Shown here: positions 6,523 through 6,636 of the stretch, one piece after another
Layout: each line of letters starts with the position of its first letter
Numbering within the stretch: the stretch's first letter is position 1
Assembly (NCBI GenBank): GCA_030837445.1
Contig: JAUPKM010000324.1
Span: 1-6,636, forward strand
Source of the DNA: Actinomycetota bacterium
GTDB taxonomy: Bacteria; Actinomycetota; Actinomycetes; S36-B12; UBA10799
Direction of reading: 5' to 3'
DNA length: 6,636 nucleotides
The notes under the pieces: generated by a model
Told to the model about the DNA's origin: nothing
What the model saw: only the letters and a program-made list of their open reading frames with translations
The model's database searches: none
Made by a program: the position numbers and the translations under genes

Positions 6523-6636
6523 TTACCGGCTGAGGCCGGTGTCTTGGTCGTGAGTGAGGTCGTGGGTTCGGGTGCTGGTGGTGGGTGTGGCGTGGTGGCG
6601 GTAGGTGTCGGTGAGGGTGCGTTGGCGGGCGAGGAG
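6523..6636 (-). CDS. 3' end of an unidentified ORF inside the right repeat (partial)
   Basis: This is the second copy of the 37-residue C-terminal tail seen at 1-114, read on the minus strand and ending in TAA at 6523-6525. It is identical in DNA to the left copy, so it is either a recent duplicate or kept identical by gene conversion. It runs in the same direction as hsdM, with its stop about 125 bases before the hsdM start. Transcription of this gene could therefore continue into the restriction operon. No function can be assigned from the visible part; a transposase, recombinase or other multi-copy protein is plausible given the repeat context. Confidence 0.55.
   Translation of the reverse strand, partial: LLARQRTLTDTYRHHATPTTSTRTHDLTHDQDTGLSR
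6525..6540 (-). other. GC hairpin at the stop codon of the repeated ORF, right copy
   Basis: This is the mirror of the 97-112 hairpin, with a 6-bp stem and 4-base loop and no T-tract. If it acts as a terminator, it would insulate hsdM from transcription entering from the right; if not, read-through is possible. The sequence alone does not decide. Confidence 0.35.

Larger units (their letters stand above)
6516..6636 (-). repeat. Right copy of perfect 121-bp inverted repeat
   Basis: This is the exact reverse complement of 1-121. The inner edge is at 6516, next to unique sequence reading GAACTC inward on the minus strand, against AGAGGC at the left edge. The plus strand here is strongly G/T-rich, with many GG and GGG runs, the mirror of the A/C-rich left copy. 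The outer edge is the window end, so the repeat probably continues beyond it. Confidence 0.97.

Noticed and set aside
1..6636. A linear plasmid or replicon with terminal inverted repeats
   Set aside because: There is no replication, partition or terminal-protein gene, and the repeats encode a truncated gene end running off the window, which fits a repeat-bounded contig better.

Overview
The window is a GC-rich, actinomycete-like segment. Codon third positions are strongly G/C and GTG is used as a start codon. A mycobacterial or related host is plausible but not proven. It holds one complete type I restriction-modification operon, read entirely on the minus strand in the order hsdM (6396 to 4657), hsdS (4660 to 3362) and hsdR (3359 to 213). 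The genes are packed tightly: hsdM and hsdS overlap by four bases (GTGA), and hsdS and hsdR are two bases apart. All three reading frames look intact. HsdM and HsdR carry their expected catalytic motifs, and HsdS has two target-recognition domains and two conserved repeats. The sequence therefore predicts a working M2S1 methyltransferase and R2M2S1 restriction complex that modifies adenine and cuts unmodified DNA after ATP-driven translocation.

The flanks are the unusual part. Bases 1-121 and 6516-6636 are a perfect 121-bp inverted repeat that starts and stops exactly at the window ends. Identity breaks abruptly on the inner side. In each copy the repeat reads as the last 37 codons and stop codon of an open frame pointing inward, with C-biased third positions. 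The simplest reading is that the operon lies between two inverted copies of a longer repeated gene or mobile element, and that this window is an assembly contig trimmed at the repeat. The repeated gene cannot be identified from 37 residues.

Layout from left to right: repeat with the 3' end of the unknown gene (1-121); a 91-bp spacer with a 13-bp tandem duplication and a GC hairpin at the repeat edge (122-212); hsdR; hsdS; hsdM; a leader of about 120 bp that must hold any dedicated promoter (6397-6515); and the inverted repeat copy (6516-6636). No tRNA, CRISPR array, rRNA, complete transposase or additional defence gene is visible. I see no undescribed enzymatic system here; the novelty, if any, lies in the inverted-repeat context.
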